Shown here piece by piece: positions 43,245 through 56,195 of a stretch of 64,000 nt of DNA (the stretch's first letter is position 1; the number at the start of each line of letters is the position of its first letter). The position numbers and the translations under genes are program-made. Origin of the DNA: Juglans regia (taxonomy: Eukaryota > Streptophyta > Magnoliopsida > Fagales > Juglandaceae). The stretch covers positions 4,139,875 through 4,203,874 of the forward strand of contig NC_049909.1 of NCBI RefSeq assembly GCF_001411555.2, read 5' to 3'. A model generated the notes under the pieces. The model worked only from the letters and a program-made list of their open reading frames with translations, had not been told where the DNA came from and did not search any database.

Positions 43245-45267
43245 AAATGAACTCCAATCACCTTTCTAACAGCTTAATTCCCAGTTCTCATCTTTAAATG
43301 ATATGGGTGATCCAAGAAGAACAACCCTTTCTATAAGTTCACCTACGAGTATTTAGAGGACGGGGGATTAAAACCACTCTAGCAAAGCCAAGCCATTCAC
43401 AAAATGATTAGCATTAGTTACCACCATGTTCAGACTCACCAAACACTGGAGACACTTGAAAATCGCCCGAGCCCCAAGTGAGCAACCTACTAGTGTCACT
43501 GGCCTGAAATATCCATAAAAGCCAACAATAGAAATTAAATAGATTGCTTTGGCTGAACTTTTTAAGGCAAACAATAGTTTTAACAAGTATCTGTTGCCTT
43601 GCAATCCATTTAATGATACTTCAGCAAGCAGCTTCCCAGCTTTGTCCCATCTGTAAATGAAAAAACACAAAAACATAGATAGAAATGCACATATGAAATT
43701 ACATGATCAGTAAATGAATCATCCAGCAAACTGTACTAGTACGCTTGAACAATGCTATTTTGACCTTCGCCATTAAGATGCTATTTTTTGAGACATTACT
43801 ATAGGAAATTCTAATATGGGTGAAAAATTGACTTGTCCTCAGCAATGATCCATTTGCTATCGATAAAGTCAGCAGCTGCAAGTAATGGTGCTGACCAAGG
43901 CAATGCCGTTAAAAGAGTGCTTAAAACAGTCATCATTGCACCTTGCTTCATCAACTCCAGGGCAAGTCCCATAACAAGTAGCAACAACGTCAACTTCATA
44001 CATAATTCTTATGATTGTAACAAGTAATAAATGACAATAGCAGCTAGAGCTCAGATTCAATTACTTGAAGTAAGCCAATCCTGAATAGCAGTGCTCATTG
44101 CAATTAGATTCTTAGACTCACACTGCAGCGCATACATAAAAATTTGTCAAGGTCATAAGAGATATCAACATTGTAAATTCTACTTTGCCCTCCTCAACCT
44201 TGAGCATCTAAGTTACTTATTTTTAAAAAAAAAAAAAAAAACTCATCAGCATAAGAACTATAAAAAACAGAAGGAAAATGCTAGGTAGTATAGCAGTTTC
44301 ATTAAATCCACGTTGCATTACTATCATATCTTCCAAACAAAATCAAGTTCCATCACACCATAAGCAAAATGATGGCATAGCTCATAACAACCAAAGCAAC
44401 TAAAGGCAACATGCATAAAGATAGGAAAAAGATTCTCTTTTAGAACAGTGGGCACAAATTTACGTTATACTGGTCAAAAATAAAATGATTGTCTAGTTTG
44501 GTAAATCCACTTCTCATGAAACCTTCAAATGAGCTAGAGAAGAAACTAACAGGTCTAAAATGGGTAGAATATTAAATAGAGTGAAAAAAGTACCAAGAGA
44601 AAGTGGGACTCTAACAAAACACACCAAATACTTTAAATGCAATGGGTTCACCCTATTTCCGATAGAATTGAGACGAAAACAAGCATTTACATTCTTGTTG
44701 TATCTTTCCTCAGAAGTGAAATTCAAGAAGAGAAAAAGGAAAGAGAAGCGAAAGTTAGATTGTCTCATATGTTCCATTCAATAAACAAAGAAAGGAAGAA
44801 AAGAGGAAAAATAAACAAAGGATTAAAATTTGAGTGAGTCATGAATGGAGTTGCTTTGATTTCTTTCTTTTTTTCTTTAACCCTCCTTTATTAGCCAAAC
44901 AGCATAAAGTAAGAGAATCAAAATATTATTTTTAACTTTTAATAAACCCAACGCAATGTAATATTAGATATTGGAAGAAGGAACGATGTATGCACCTCTC
45001 TAAGTTATCAAGAAGAGAAAGTGAGAGGAGAAGAGAAAGTGAGAGGAGAGAAACAGAGGAAGACTATATAAAATACAAAATATAGATAGTCTTCAGATTG
45101 AAAGTATTTCTAAGGGAACAATAAATGTTCCCATAAAATAAAATGGAAGCTACGTACAACACTCACTCCTTGATGATGGTTTTCTCCTATAGCTTCGAAT
45201 TCAAATTCATCATCAACACTTCCAACTCTTCTAGCCATTTTGCTCCCCGTAAGTCCAACTCCAGCAG
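43245..45267 (-). pseudogene. DUF726/TMCO4-like alpha/beta-hydrolase gene, 3' exons (broken)
   Basis: Exons in minus sense: 45267-45167 (AAGVGLTGSKMARRVGSVDE, then FEFEAIGENHHQG), 44122-44065 (CESKNLIAMSTAIQDWLTS), 43968-43833 (ALELMKQGAMMTVLSTLLTA, then DFIDSKWIIAEDK), 43650-43591 (WDKAGKLLAEVSLNGLQGN), 43503-43440 (PVTLVGCSLGARAIFKCLQCL), about 43343-43245 (GELIERVVLLGSPISFKDEN). GCSLGAR is the nucleophile elbow (GxSxG). In plants this family (Pfam DUF726) is a membrane-associated, poorly characterised hydrolase. Damage: donor AT instead of GT at 43590-43589, acceptor GG instead of AG at 43970-43969, and a TTAA insertion after DENWE shifting the frame into a stop. The 3' exons beyond 43245 are lost to the gypsy remnant. 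Confidence 0.85.
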
Positions 45268-46378
45268 CTGGGTTGGGCATACATATAAATTAGTCCTCCA
45301 TCATATAAGCAAAGCATCACTAATCCTTAAATAATTTTATGGGAGAACATATAGCTGCAAATAGCTGTTATATTAGTGGAGCTATTGAACCTTAAATAAC
45401 TAAAAAATCGTGTAAGGGCTTGCTAAAGCAGCCCAAACGCCAGTGTAATTGTGACTTCTCTATGAAATCTGAATTCAAAACTATTTGATGTGGCCATTCA
45501 GTGCAAGAAATTTTTTGCTTCATGCAGTAAGGAAAATGTAATAGTATCAACCCCACAACTCGATCAAAGGTCTTAGCCCTTATTTAAATATGTCACTTAA
45601 GGAATAAGGATATTTCTGAAACGAAGCCAGGATCACCCCCACAACTCAATCAAAAGGTATCAGCCATTCTTTGAATATGTCACTTAAGAAATAAGGATAT
45701 TTCTGAAAAGCAACCATATCCAATTCGAACATAAAACCCTTGTATGTCACACTCGAAGTTTTAGGGTATATTTTGTAAACGCATCCAATTAGAAAATCAA
45801 ATCTCACACTCTTCTATGTCACCCTCGAAATCCTAAGTTCTAGAATGATTTGAACTATGTTTCTACTCGCTAAAAGCACCAAAACCTGACATCAAACCCT
45901 AGAAGAGATCCCTAGAGGATGCAAGTTGTTGTGCAACTTCTAAACCAAGCAAAGGTGAGTTTGCCGCCAAACTTAATCAAGATTCAAAACTTATTCCTTT
46001 ACTAATAATTTTGATTCTTCCATAACATTTCTATGACTAGGGAAATCTAAAGCAACCACAAAAAGGAGCGGAAACTTGATTTATAAGCTCAGAATTCAAG
46101 TGGATAGATTCTGCCACTTCGCCATTCCCTTAGTACATGGCTTAGAACGGTAGGTTGCTTAGGAAGTGTTGACATTTTTCATGTGTACTAGGACTATGCT
46201 TATATCCTGTTATATTAATAAAATTTATTTTAGTATAAAAAAGAAGTGCTGACATTTACAAACCAATGAGGCGAGGTAAGCAGTGTGATCATGCCCTTGA
46301 TGTTGAAGTTAAAATGTTATATCTTCTATCATAATTTCCAGGTACATTATTTGAACATGTTTTAGCGTGATGCATGTG

Positions 46379-46415
<37 letters not shown>

Positions 46416-46906
46416 ATCTTCATGTTATAAAAGCCACGCAAATGCTTATGACTTTGAAATGTTATGAAAAGAAGAGACGAGCAAGGAAATAATGGAAAGG
46501 AAAAATTAATGAACGAAAGCATGATGAATGAAAGTGAAAATTTTTATATTTAGCAATTGAGGATGCAATAATACCAAAGCAAGGGGGTGGATGTACGTGC
46601 AAGCCACAAAGTTGTGGCCCACCACGACAGTTCCCCTTTTGGCCCTAGGAAGTGGAACCACTACACAACCTAGGACAAAAGAGTTAATTTGTGTTGGCCA
46701 TTATAAGAGATTAGTGATAAATGTTTTTTTATTAACGTTGTGCATGTATCTTAAGGGTGCTTTCAAAGACGTTTTAAGGGAAAACCTATTTAATGACATT
46801 TTTCCATATGATGTGCTACTTACTGATATTAAACTTATTTTTGCTTTCAAGTTTCAAAAGGTCCCATGTAATGAGAAGGATGAGTTTATAGGTAGAGAAA
46901 GTAAAG
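45268..46906. other. Intron sequence of the DUF726 relic, with (TA)n
   Basis: AT-rich, with two diverged copies of a segment of about 80 bp (TATTTAAATATGTCACTTAAG... and TTTGAATATGTCACTTAAGAAATAAGG, about 45580 and 45670) and (TA)n at about 46379-46412. An open frame at 46591-46950 has no recognised domain and runs into the LINE; not called. Confidence 0.55.
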
Positions 46907-46919
46907 GAGACATTGACAA

Positions 46920-47489
46920 CATTTCTAATGGGGCGGAGCATTTTTTATAACATTTCTATTGCCCAAGAAATGATTCATAGTATGAACAAGAAAGTGAGAG
47001 GCGGTAACACCATGATTAAAATTGATATGGCAAAGGCATATGATAGGGTGAATTGGAGGTTTTTGTTAGAAGTGATGAAGCGTTTGGGATTCTCGGATCA
47101 TTGGAGGAGTTTAATCTTTAATTGTATTTCTTCCCCAATGTGTTCCGTGATGCTTAATGGTTTGATGAAGGATTTTTTTAAACCCTCTCGTGGCATTAGA
47201 CAAAGTGACCCTTTTCACCATATCTTTTCATTTTATCACAAGAGCTTCTTTCTCGGATGATTAATGATGATTTTCAAAAGGAGAGAGTCAAGCCTTAGTG
47301 CAGATTATGAAGACCTTACATGATTATCAATCTATGTCGGGCCAATTGGTTAGTCAGGATAAATCCTCTATTTTTTTCTCTTCGAAATTTTCGCTTGCTC
47401 AGAAATTAGAGGTATTGAGGGTAACGGGGTTTATGGAGGGTAAATGGCTGTGTAATTATCTTGGTGTTCCGTTGCATGTGGGGCGGCTT
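46920..47489 (+). pseudogene. LINE reverse transcriptase fragment
   Basis: NTMIKIDMAKAYDRVNWRFL, CSVMLNGLMKDFFKPSRGIR, then a deletion removes the (F/Y)ADD catalytic region, and LHDYQSMSGQLVSQDKSSIF and NYLGVPLHVGRL follow in another frame. Inactive. Confidence 0.85.
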
Positions 47490-48109
47490 TGTAACGCCCC
47501 GGTCCCGCAGGGATCGAAGAGTTACTCCCTATAACTTAAAACTCATAATTCATCAATATATTTATAGACTCCAAAATATAACGTCATCAGAATACTACAA
47601 AGTCTCTTAATAAAATCCGTCACTTCTCAGAAATCTTCTATGAGTAATCCACTATGTTTAAATAATCATCTTACCGATGCTCCATAATTCTGATCCTTAG
47701 CTTATCTATTCAAAAATCATCTGAAAAATAATTGGAGATAAGGGGTTAATTATCAACAACTTAGTATGTAGATGACATATACTAGTGTGTAAACATGAGC
47801 ATTTTCACAGAGTTCTGAATGCAGAAACAAAACATTTCAGTATCAATATGCAAATCTCAAAGAAATACATATTATCAAAAAATCAGAGCAACTTTTCAAA
47901 TATTTCATATTCAGAAACCAACTTTTCATATTCAAAGATTCCTTTGGCACAACATGACTGAACATCTTCGTCTTATCATATTATATCAGAACATCATATC
48001 AGAACAGAGACCATGTTTAACCCCTGTGGTAGGGTTGTGCATCCTGCGGAAAGCCAAGCAGAACATAAATCACTATGTTACCAAAGCGATTGCACTCAGA
48101 ACAGAAAAC

Positions 48110-48290
48110 CACTATTATATCCCTTGGCAAGCCAAAGGTCACTATTATCTCCCGTGACAGGGCCAGAGGTCACTATTGTATCCCGTGATAGGGCCAGAGG
48201 TCATTATTATATCCCATGATAGGGCCAGACGTCACTATTGTCTCCCGTGATAGGGCCAAAGGTCACTATTATATCTCGTGACAGGGCCAC
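48110..48290 (-). repeat. LTR A minisatellite, about 31-bp unit, 6 copies
   Basis: Unit CACTATTATATCCCGTGA plus TAGGGCCAGAGGT with variation. It holds the same relative position as the 30-bp array of the Gag-only element but with a different unit. Confidence 0.9.
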
Positions 48291-48325
48291 ATATCAGAGC
48301 AAAACAGAATCAGAATCACCATATC

Positions 48326-51315
48326 TGTAACGCCCCGTTCCCGAAGGTCCGGAGAGTTAACTCTTAATACTTAAAATTAACTTAAATAACACAACTATAA
48401 AATTCAGAAAATCCCATAAAATATTAATCCACTTAATCAATCCAAAAATCTAAGTTCCTCCATGGCGACAATAAAGAAATCCCCAATAACATAAATTAGA
48501 AATTCTCCAAAACTTGAAAACATCCTCAACTCATCAAATCAAATACCCGAAAAAAATAAATCAGTTTACTAACTACGACCCTCAAATAAGCATTTGTACC
48601 CTCAAACACTTATTCCACTACGATCATCACACCTTGCTAAACTTTCTACTCTTGTTCTCCAGCTGAACCATCAAAATTATCTGAAAAATATATAGAGATA
48701 AGGAGTGAGTTATCAACAACTCAGTAAGCAGAGGATATATACTAGTGTGTAAACATGAGCATTTACAGAAATCAGAATGCAGAACAAAACATTTTCATTT
48801 TCAGAGTACGGAAACAAAATATGTTATCAAAATATCAGAGCGAAGATTTAGAAATAATTTCATTCAAAAGTATTCTTTGGCATAGCATAAATGTTCATCA
48901 TCATCATCAGAACATCATATCAAAACAGAGGCCATGTATAACCCCCGTGGTAGGGTTGTGCATATGCGGATAGCCAAGCAGAACATAAAACACTCTGTCA
49001 CCAAGGTGTGCACTCAAAACAGAGACCACTACTATAACCCGTGGCAGGGCCGTATCCACTATTATTACCCGTGGTTAGGCCGTATCCACTATTATAACCC
49101 GTGGTTGGGCCGTATCCACTATTGTAACCCGTGGTTGGGCCGTATCCACTATTGTAACCTGTGGTTGAGCCGTATGCCACTATTATCGTGGCAGGGCCGT
49201 AACTGAACAGAGCAGAAACAGAATCAAACTCAGAATCAGAGAGTCATGCCAAAGGTTTTCAGAAATCACGTCTTATCCAAACAGAGTACTGAACAAAAAT
49301 CTTTGGAACAGAACAAAATCATATCACAATATAATTTATGCACAAATTTCATATTCGCTTTCTTTTTCAAAGTTCAGAAACAGAATGTCAAAAATAAGCT
49401 CATGTATACACCATTCATGATAGAAAATACTTTCTTCTTAAACAGAATCTCATGCGTAATGTAGAACAAATAACTGAGGTAGTTCCAATTCTTTTCAAAA
49501 TCAAATATGTATATTTTCCAAAAATAACCTCAGCTCATTTTATTTTAATGCAAAGTCTAGTAGAGAAACCCCGCTTACCTAAACTTCTTAGCTTTTCAGA
49601 ATTTTCCTCAAAATGTCGAACAATTAACAATCGTCACCTATAAAATAATCAAGTAATTCCCGTAAATTTCCAATCAACCACTTATTACGATATTTAATTC
49701 TAAACTTCTAAAATAACCTACTTAATTCCTCAAAACCTAAAATTTCATAACCTTAAAATATATCATCCCTTTCTAAAATCGTTGATGTCCATTTGATAAC
49801 TTCGACTAAAAACATTTAAAAGTCTAACTTATTTATTAATGAAAACAACTTATAAAGTTTAATACTAGATAATATAATTATCCCAAAATATTTGAAAGTA
49901 AAACCATAACTATTTTTTAAAAAGACTAAATCATATCTAAAGTGTAAAAACAACATTACTCCAATATTATTTACTTTAAAAATAAAACTTTACTTAATAA
50001 CATGTTAAAATAATTTTCTGTAACCATAATTAAATAACAGCGTACTAAAACATAATAAAAGTTTAAAAGCCCATTAATAAAACATGTAGTAAAGGGTATT
50101 ACAGTAAATTCATTTAATTCTTTGAAAACTAACAAAAGAAAACTACGTAAATCACATAGCATGCACGGCAAAGCTTACCCACGAAGGAAAATCAAGCGGC
50201 AGCGTGCGACGTAAGCGAGGGACTAGGCAGACGGCGGTGATCTCGGCGGAGCACTGGATGAGAGAGAGAGAGAGAGAGAGAGACCAACAAAAAGAGGAGA
50301 AAAAAATGAAAGACATAGAGTAAGCCAAGAGAGTGTGACACGGAGGTGCTGTCGGTGGCTTACCGAGTGGGACGCGGCGGACCTGGGTGCACGACCAGCG
50401 TGTTTTGGAGGTTCCCACTTGAGGCTGAGCAGTTGGGCAACGGCGTTGCGGTTCACTATGGAGGGAAGTAGGTGCTCTGCTTTCGGTGGTGCAAAACAGA
50501 GTCTTACATGACGCGTTGCTGCGGTGCACTGCTGCTGCTAGGCATTTCCTGGACGTGGAGGCAGTGGCTGTTCCACTGTGGTCCCGTGGTTGACACAAGG
50601 AAAACTGGCTGCTAGGCTTCACGCAGTGGTGAGGACGGCACTGAAGTTGGACAGTGGGAGGGTGAATGAGGATTGCTCTGTTTTTAGTTGTGAAAACAGA
50701 GGCTCACCGTGTGACTGCAGGTGACTTGGTGGCTTTCAAACACAGTGGTTACAAGGCTGGTTACGGTTGTGGCGGTCTGGGTAGATGGTTACGCGCGGTG
50801 GATGACCCAGGTTGCTTCCACAGATGGCAAGGTCGCACAGGTGTTGATTTTTAAGGAACAACGCACGGAACAACAACCAAATGCTTCTCGGGTTGGGCTC
50901 ACTGTGATGCCCAGTGGCTGGAAATGGTTTCGAGGAGGAGTTTAGGTGATGACCGTGGTAAACAAAGGAGGGCAGATGCTCTGAGAAGTTTGGTTGGCCG
51001 AGGTCATGAATAGAGGGCGGCGGCAGCTTGGCTTCATCATGCACGAGGGATAAGTGTATCTGTGCGTAAGTATATATGTGATGAGAAAACCCTAGAGGGA
51101 TGAGGGAGAGACATGTGCGCGGATGTGTTGTGCGTGTGCATGGAGTGGACGAGAGGAAACTTACGGGAATTAAGAAATAAATACGGAAAGAGAAGAAAAC
51201 AAAATAAAACATGCGGGAAAAAAAATAAACGTGTGAAGAAAAAAGAAATAAAATAAAATAAAATGAACTAAAATAAATAAAAAAAAATTGGGCTTGATTG
51301 GGTCCGGGTGTTACA
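48326..51315 (-). mobile_element. Solo LTR B (2990 bp) nested in LTR A
   Basis: TSD ATATC at 48321-48325 and 51316-51320. Termini TGTAACGCCCCGTTCCC...GGGTCCGGGTGTTACA. Closely related to the LTRs of the Gag-only element over most of its length, including the 30-bp minisatellite (49035-49201), donor TTTAG/GTAAGCGG (49578) and acceptor TTTTTCAG/ATAA (48681). The GC-rich island at about 50160-51060 differs more. Short frames there are not genes. Confidence 0.94.
49035..49201 (-). repeat. LTR B minisatellite, 30-bp unit, about 6 copies
   Basis: Same unit as in the Gag-only element (AACCCGTGGTTGGGCCGTATCC) with private variants (TTAGGCC, AACCTGTGG). Confidence 0.93.
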
Positions 51316-52296
51316 ATATCAGAGTCAGAACAGATTCAGAAAGTCATGCCAAAGGTTTTTCAGATGCCACATCATATCAAAACAGAGTACTGATATTCAG
51401 ATCATTTCACATTTTCCAAAACAGATTCAGAAGATCTTCACGTCACATGCGAAATTTATCCAATTTTCATATTCACTCATTTGTTTCAGTTCAATAACAG
51501 AATGCCAAAAATAAGCTCATGTCTACACCAATCATGACAGAAAATACTTTCTTCTTAAACAGAATCTCATGAGTAATGCAGAACAAATATCTAAGGTTGT
51601 TTTTAGATTTCTTTTCATAAAAAAACATGCACATTTTTCAAAAAGGACCTCAGTTCATTTTATTTTAATGCAAAGTCTAGAATAGGAACCCCGCTTACCT
51701 GAACTTCTTAACTTTTCAGAATTTTCCTCAAAAATGCCGAACAAATATTAATCGTCACCTATAAAATAATCACGTAACTTCCATAAATTTCCAACCAACC
51801 ACGTCTTTCGACATTTAAACTTAAAAATGCTAAAAGAACCTATTTTAAGAACCTCAGAACCTAAAATTCTCATAATACCTAAAATACCAACATTTTCTAA
51901 GACCATCAATATCCACTTAATCGAATTCGTACTGAAGAAGAAAATTTATCAAATAAGTATTATGATAATTATAGAACTCAATAAAAATTAATATTCAAAA
52001 TATCTAAAATACCAACAATATTTTATAAATAAAAAGAATACATTGGTTACTAAAATTTTCCTAAAATAATTCATGAAAAACTCACCTCTTAAGAAAAATA
52101 GATTTACTTCATTTAACTAACAATATTATCAAAATACAATATAATATTTATTGAAACTTAAAACAAAATCCTATTTAAATATAAACTTAACAAAAAAAAA
52201 CTTCTCAGCCGAAAACTCAATCCGTGAACTTTCCATATATAAATATTAGGTTAAAACTAGTAAGTGCCCAAGTTAAAACTTTACTTATAAAAATAG

Positions 52297-52352
<56 letters not shown>

Positions 52353-52826
52353 ACCCTGTACATAAAACAAACGATAAACATACAAAAGAATAAAAGAAAA
52401 ATTGCAGGGGCAGGAGGGACTCACCGAGATGGTAAAGTGCGACTGCGCAGTATAGTTTTCCAAGTCTAAGATGAAAAATCTGTATCTATATGGTTGATAA
52501 AAAAAAAACCCTAAAGTTTGAAAAGAGAAAGACTTGGGTAGTGCCGTGCGTGGGAAAATAAAATAAATAAATAAAACAATAATAATTAAAGTCCAACAAT
52601 AAAATTATTCATTAAAGCAAAAAAAAAAAAAACAAATGTAAAAACAAACACTAATTAATATCACCAAAGCACATCAAAGTAAATTTCACAACTTAAGAAT
52701 TATAAAATAAATCCAACGAGAAAATTCGATAAAATTTAAAACAAGAAATTTAATAATTAAATTAATTAAAAAAAATCTTTCACATAAAATAAAATAAAAA
52801 AATACGCTAAAATACGGAGTATTACA

Positions 52827-54835
52827 GGCTTACTATCAAATTATTTGACCCTTTGTTGTTGAAGATTCAGAAGAAACTGGCAGGTTGGAAGAGCCATATT
52901 TTATCTTTCGGAGGTAAATTAAGCTTCTCAAACATGTTTTATCTAGCATGCCAATTCATGTTTTATCTGTTATGAATTTACCTAAGGGTGTGTTCAAAGC
53001 TCTCAAAAGTATTTTCTCTAATTTCCTTTGGAGCTCGAATGAGGATAAAAAGAAAAAGAAGTGGGTGTCTTGGAAAAATATTTGATTACCGGTTGAGGAA
53101 GGGGGATTGGGCATTCGGAATCTTGTCGATGTACAAATGTCATTATTCATGAAATTTGCTTGGAAGTTACTAGATGGTAAATCGTGTTGGGCAAAATTTT
53201 TTCTCGCTAAATATGTGGGTGAGAGGCATCCATTGCTTCTTTCTAATTCTACAGGTTCAAGGTTTTGGAAGGGTATTATGTTAGTGATGCCGACTGTGAT
53301 CAATAATTCAAGAATCTTGCTTAGAAGTGGTGAATGTAATTTTTGGTTTGACAATTGGCTAGGGGATGCAGCCATTGTGAATTCGGAAGAGCTTAGTGGA
53401 GATGAAAATTTATTGGTGGCTGAAATCCTAACTATTACAGGGTGGGATGTTGCCAAATTGCGTACGTTGGTGTTGGAAGAAATGGTTGAAAAAATTATTG
53501 CTTCATCGATTCAGATTGCTAGGGGTACTGATGTGCGTACTTGGCAGCCTAGTTCGGATGGAAATTTCACTACTAAATCTGCTTGGCATCTCATTAGAGT
53601 TCAAGGACCAGTTTCTTTGTGGAGAAAATGGCTTTAGCATAAATATGTCCCCAAGAAAATGTCTTTTCTTTGTTGGCTTGCTCAAAAATAGGGGTTACCA
53701 GTTGATGATATCCTCATTAAGTTCGGAATATATCTAGTCTCTAAGTGTCATTGTTGTGTTTTACCAAAGTAAGAATCTATTGATCATATTCTTTGTAGTG
53801 GTGATTTGGCTGTTACGGTGTGGAATTGTTTTGCAGCTATTGTGGGGGTTCGTTTGCCTCAAGTCCGATGATGGCATGTAGTCATGAATGTCTGGTGGCT
53901 TCGGGCTTCTTCTTCTTCTCAAGCAGGGTGTTGCCATGGTATTTTGCCTATCACTATCACTTGGGCATTATGGAGAGCACATTGTGATGATAGAATGGAA
54001 GGAAAAAAATTTGATTGGAGAGGGGTGGTGTGATGGGTTAAGCTGATGTTAATTGATATTTTTTCTGTGCCCAAGAAGTTTGATAGATGGTGGCAAAATG
54101 ATCTTAAAATTTTACAAGATTTAAATTACCCCATTGCTCAGGTTGTTAATAAAAATATGAGAGCTGTGGCATGGAAGAAACCTTGTAGAGGTAAGTATAA
54201 ACTTAATGTCGATGGTAACTCGCTCGGAAATCCTGGTTTTGGGGGTGGAGGAGGTGTGATTAGAGATCATGGAGGTCATTTAATTGTGGGTTTTGCAAAT
54301 CATTATGGGCCGGTTTCCAACAATGTGGCTGAAGGAAGAGCTTTAATGGATGGGTTAAAATTGGCTCAACAATTGGGTATTCAAGACATAAAGGTGGAGT
54401 CAGATTCTGAAGTTATTGTGAGGTGGGTTGAGGACGGCAATTGTAACTTATGGTATTTGTGGGATTATTGGAATGATATAAAGAGATTGCTTTCTGAATT
54501 AAATTATTCCATTCATCATATTTATAGAGAAGCTAATATGGTTGTAGATTATCTTGCTAAAGAAGGTACTTATAATCGGTGTAAGTATTTTATAGCTTCT
54601 AACATTGGGCGGGGATTCTTAGAGGCTTATTATGGACGGATATTTACAGATGTAATTTTTATTTTGATTTATGATTTATTTTTTATTTTTTATTTTTTCG
54701 AACTTGGTTTTTATTCACCACTTGTGTTATCTCTCAGGCGATTGTTTTGTAACCACAGTTTTCCTCTGCCATGCGTGAGGGCTCATTAATAAACTTGGGA
54801 CGGGGCTGCTATGTGGGTGGCTACCGGCACTTTTT
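52827..54835 (+). pseudogene. LINE RT C-terminus, zf-RVT region and RNase H, broken
   Basis: Resumes after LTR A: KIQKKLAGWKSHILSFGGKL, then a frame slip at about 52920. 53101-53637 reads GGLGIRNLVDVQMSLFMKFA...FTTKSAWHLIR, ending in a stop at SLWRKWL-TAG. 53638-54045 is degenerate zf-RVT (KMSFLCWLA). 54046-54789 is RNase H (YKLNVDGNSLGNPGFGG, NNVAEGRALMDGL, KVESDSEVIVRWV, YREANMVVDYLAKEG). RNase H residues D, E, D and the final D look intact, but the polyprotein as a whole is dead. Confidence 0.88.
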
Positions 54836-54872
54836 TTTAAAAAAAAAGAGAGAGAGAGAGAGACATTGACAA

Positions 54873-55189
54873 GTGAAGGATTGAATGTGTTTACCACCAA
54901 GGCTTATAGGTTTTGTATGACATTATGGTCTTTGCTTACAAATGTTAGATTTGATACATTTATCCTGTTGAGGTTTCTTAATAACTATAGAACTCTACAG
55001 GACATAGTTAAGTGACATTATAAGCATGGGGGTGTCACAATTTGTTTATTGGCATCAGGTGCCCAGGAACAACGTCCCCGAACACACTGGACATGCCAAA
55101 GACGTCTGTTTTGTCCTTGCAAATGGCAAGAATTATGATAAGATAGTTTGAGAATATTTTTGAACCAATGAAGGCAGTCAAGCATTTAC
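54873..55189. other. Intron sequence of the DUF726 relic upstream of the LINE
   Basis: No repeat or gene recognised in this stretch of about 310 bp. Confidence 0.5.
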
Positions 55190-55530
55190 CTCCAAATGAT
55201 GCGGCAACAAGTGAACCAGCAACAGTTCCTGCCGCACTTGCAGCTGCATGAACCCACTAGCTCCAATCACAGGGATGAGAGTGTCTAATGTTGGGGCTAG
55301 AGCACCAAGTCCTGCACCAATAGCTGGGGTAGCCAGTCCTGTTGAATATTTAAAATGAGAGAGAGAGAGAGAAGATGAACCATAAGAAAAAAATTTAAGT
55401 GATAATTTTTCCGACAACAAATTTACAGGGCTACACACCACCAGTTATTGCCATTAAGGCTCCTCCAGTTACTACAGCTGCACCAATGATAGCACCAAGC
55501 TTTCATTTAGCCCATTTCTTTTATGAAGAT
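55190..55530 (-). pseudogene. DUF726/TMCO4-like gene, upstream exons (broken)
   Basis: Minus sense: exon about 55530-55439 reads KLGAIIGAAVVTGGALMAIT with an in-frame TGA at 55503-55505 just upstream of KLGAII. A GT donor (55438) and AG acceptor lead to exon 55338-55190: GLATPAIGAGLGALAPTLDT, LIPVIGASGF, then a 1-nt loss near 55249 shifts the frame of the Ala-rich segment AAASAAGTVAGSLVAASFGG. The donor GTAAAT at 55189 would join to the exon at 45267 (FGA-AGVGLTG), phase-consistent across a 9.9-kb intron containing the LINE/LTR stack. These are the hydrophobic, glycine/alanine-rich membrane segments of the family. More 5' exons are not visible. Confidence 0.83.
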
Positions 55531-56190
55531 TGTTTTTCTCCTCCTCCCCCTGATTCTTTCTCTTTTAACAAAGTCATTGCAGAGGAAGCAACCATAATCT
55601 CAATAACTTCATGTGAAACAAAAATTTCACTAACTAGGTAAAAAATATATAAAAGCATGATCTTTTTAACTTAAAGAAAAAGAAAGAAAAAAATTGCAAT
55701 CCAGTACTATAAAAAAATACTAAAACATACTTGTAAAACTGGAATATTAAACTTGATGTGGCTCAACAATGTAAGTGTTATGTGTATCCTTGTTACAATC
55801 AGCTGCATTATGAATCTTTTTAAGTGTAAAATATCGGGAATTATCAATTTTACTCAAGTACTAAAATCTACTGCATAATTAAGTACTTAACTCATTTTTT
55901 GTTAAACAATTTATTCACTTAAGCAACTTAATCATGCAATTTTAACACTTTCGTAACACTTTAACAATTTCGTCGCTAATGCTATGGAAAATCGCCGGAT
56001 ATACCCATTATCGTTGCTTTCTCAATCGGCACATGTTCGTTGGAATTTTTTTTTTTTTTTGGTGCATAAAATCAGCGAACCACAAAAATCGTCGCAAATA
56101 GTTTATTATTTTCGGCAATTAAGTTAGTCGCAAATACTTAAAAATTTGCCACATAAAGTCTGTTCCAAAATTTTAAAAAAAAATACTAGT
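55531..56190. other. Spacer
   Basis: AT-rich, a T-run at 56047-56060. No gene supported; the plus-strand frame 55399-55641 is the antisense of the DUF726 exon. Confidence 0.5.
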
Positions 56191-56195
56191 GAAAC

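Larger units (their letters stand above)
47490..52826 (-). mobile_element. Solo LTR A (about 2.3 kb), split by solo LTR B
   Basis: TSD GGCTT at 47485-47489 and 52827-52831; removing the insert restores the LINE codons GRL-TIK. Termini TGTAACGCC...TATTACA. LTR A occupies 47490-48325 and 51321-52826. It has the shared cassette: acceptor TTTTTCAG/ATGA (47721), minisatellite (48110-48290), donor TTCAG/GTAAGCGG (51708). CA, TA and A-rich simple repeats near 52290-52350. No interior remains, so it arose by LTR-LTR recombination. Confidence 0.93.
46920..54859 (+). mobile_element. 5'-truncated LINE, interrupted by nested LTRs
   Basis: TSD of 13 bp, GAGACATTGACAA, at 46907-46919 and 54860-54872. The element starts inside RT (GRSIFYNISIAQEMIHSM) and ends after RNase H in an A-rich/(GA)n tail. 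It is of a different subfamily from the two LINEs to the left. It inserted into an intron of the DUF726 relic. The RT part to 47489 ends at YLGVPLHVGRL and resumes at 52827 with TIKLFDPLLLKIQKKLAGW-type sequence after the LTR insertion. Confidence 0.9.

Noticed and set aside
46591..46950. 119-aa plus-strand frame before the truncated LINE
   Set aside because: Runs through the LINE TSD into the LINE; no domain.
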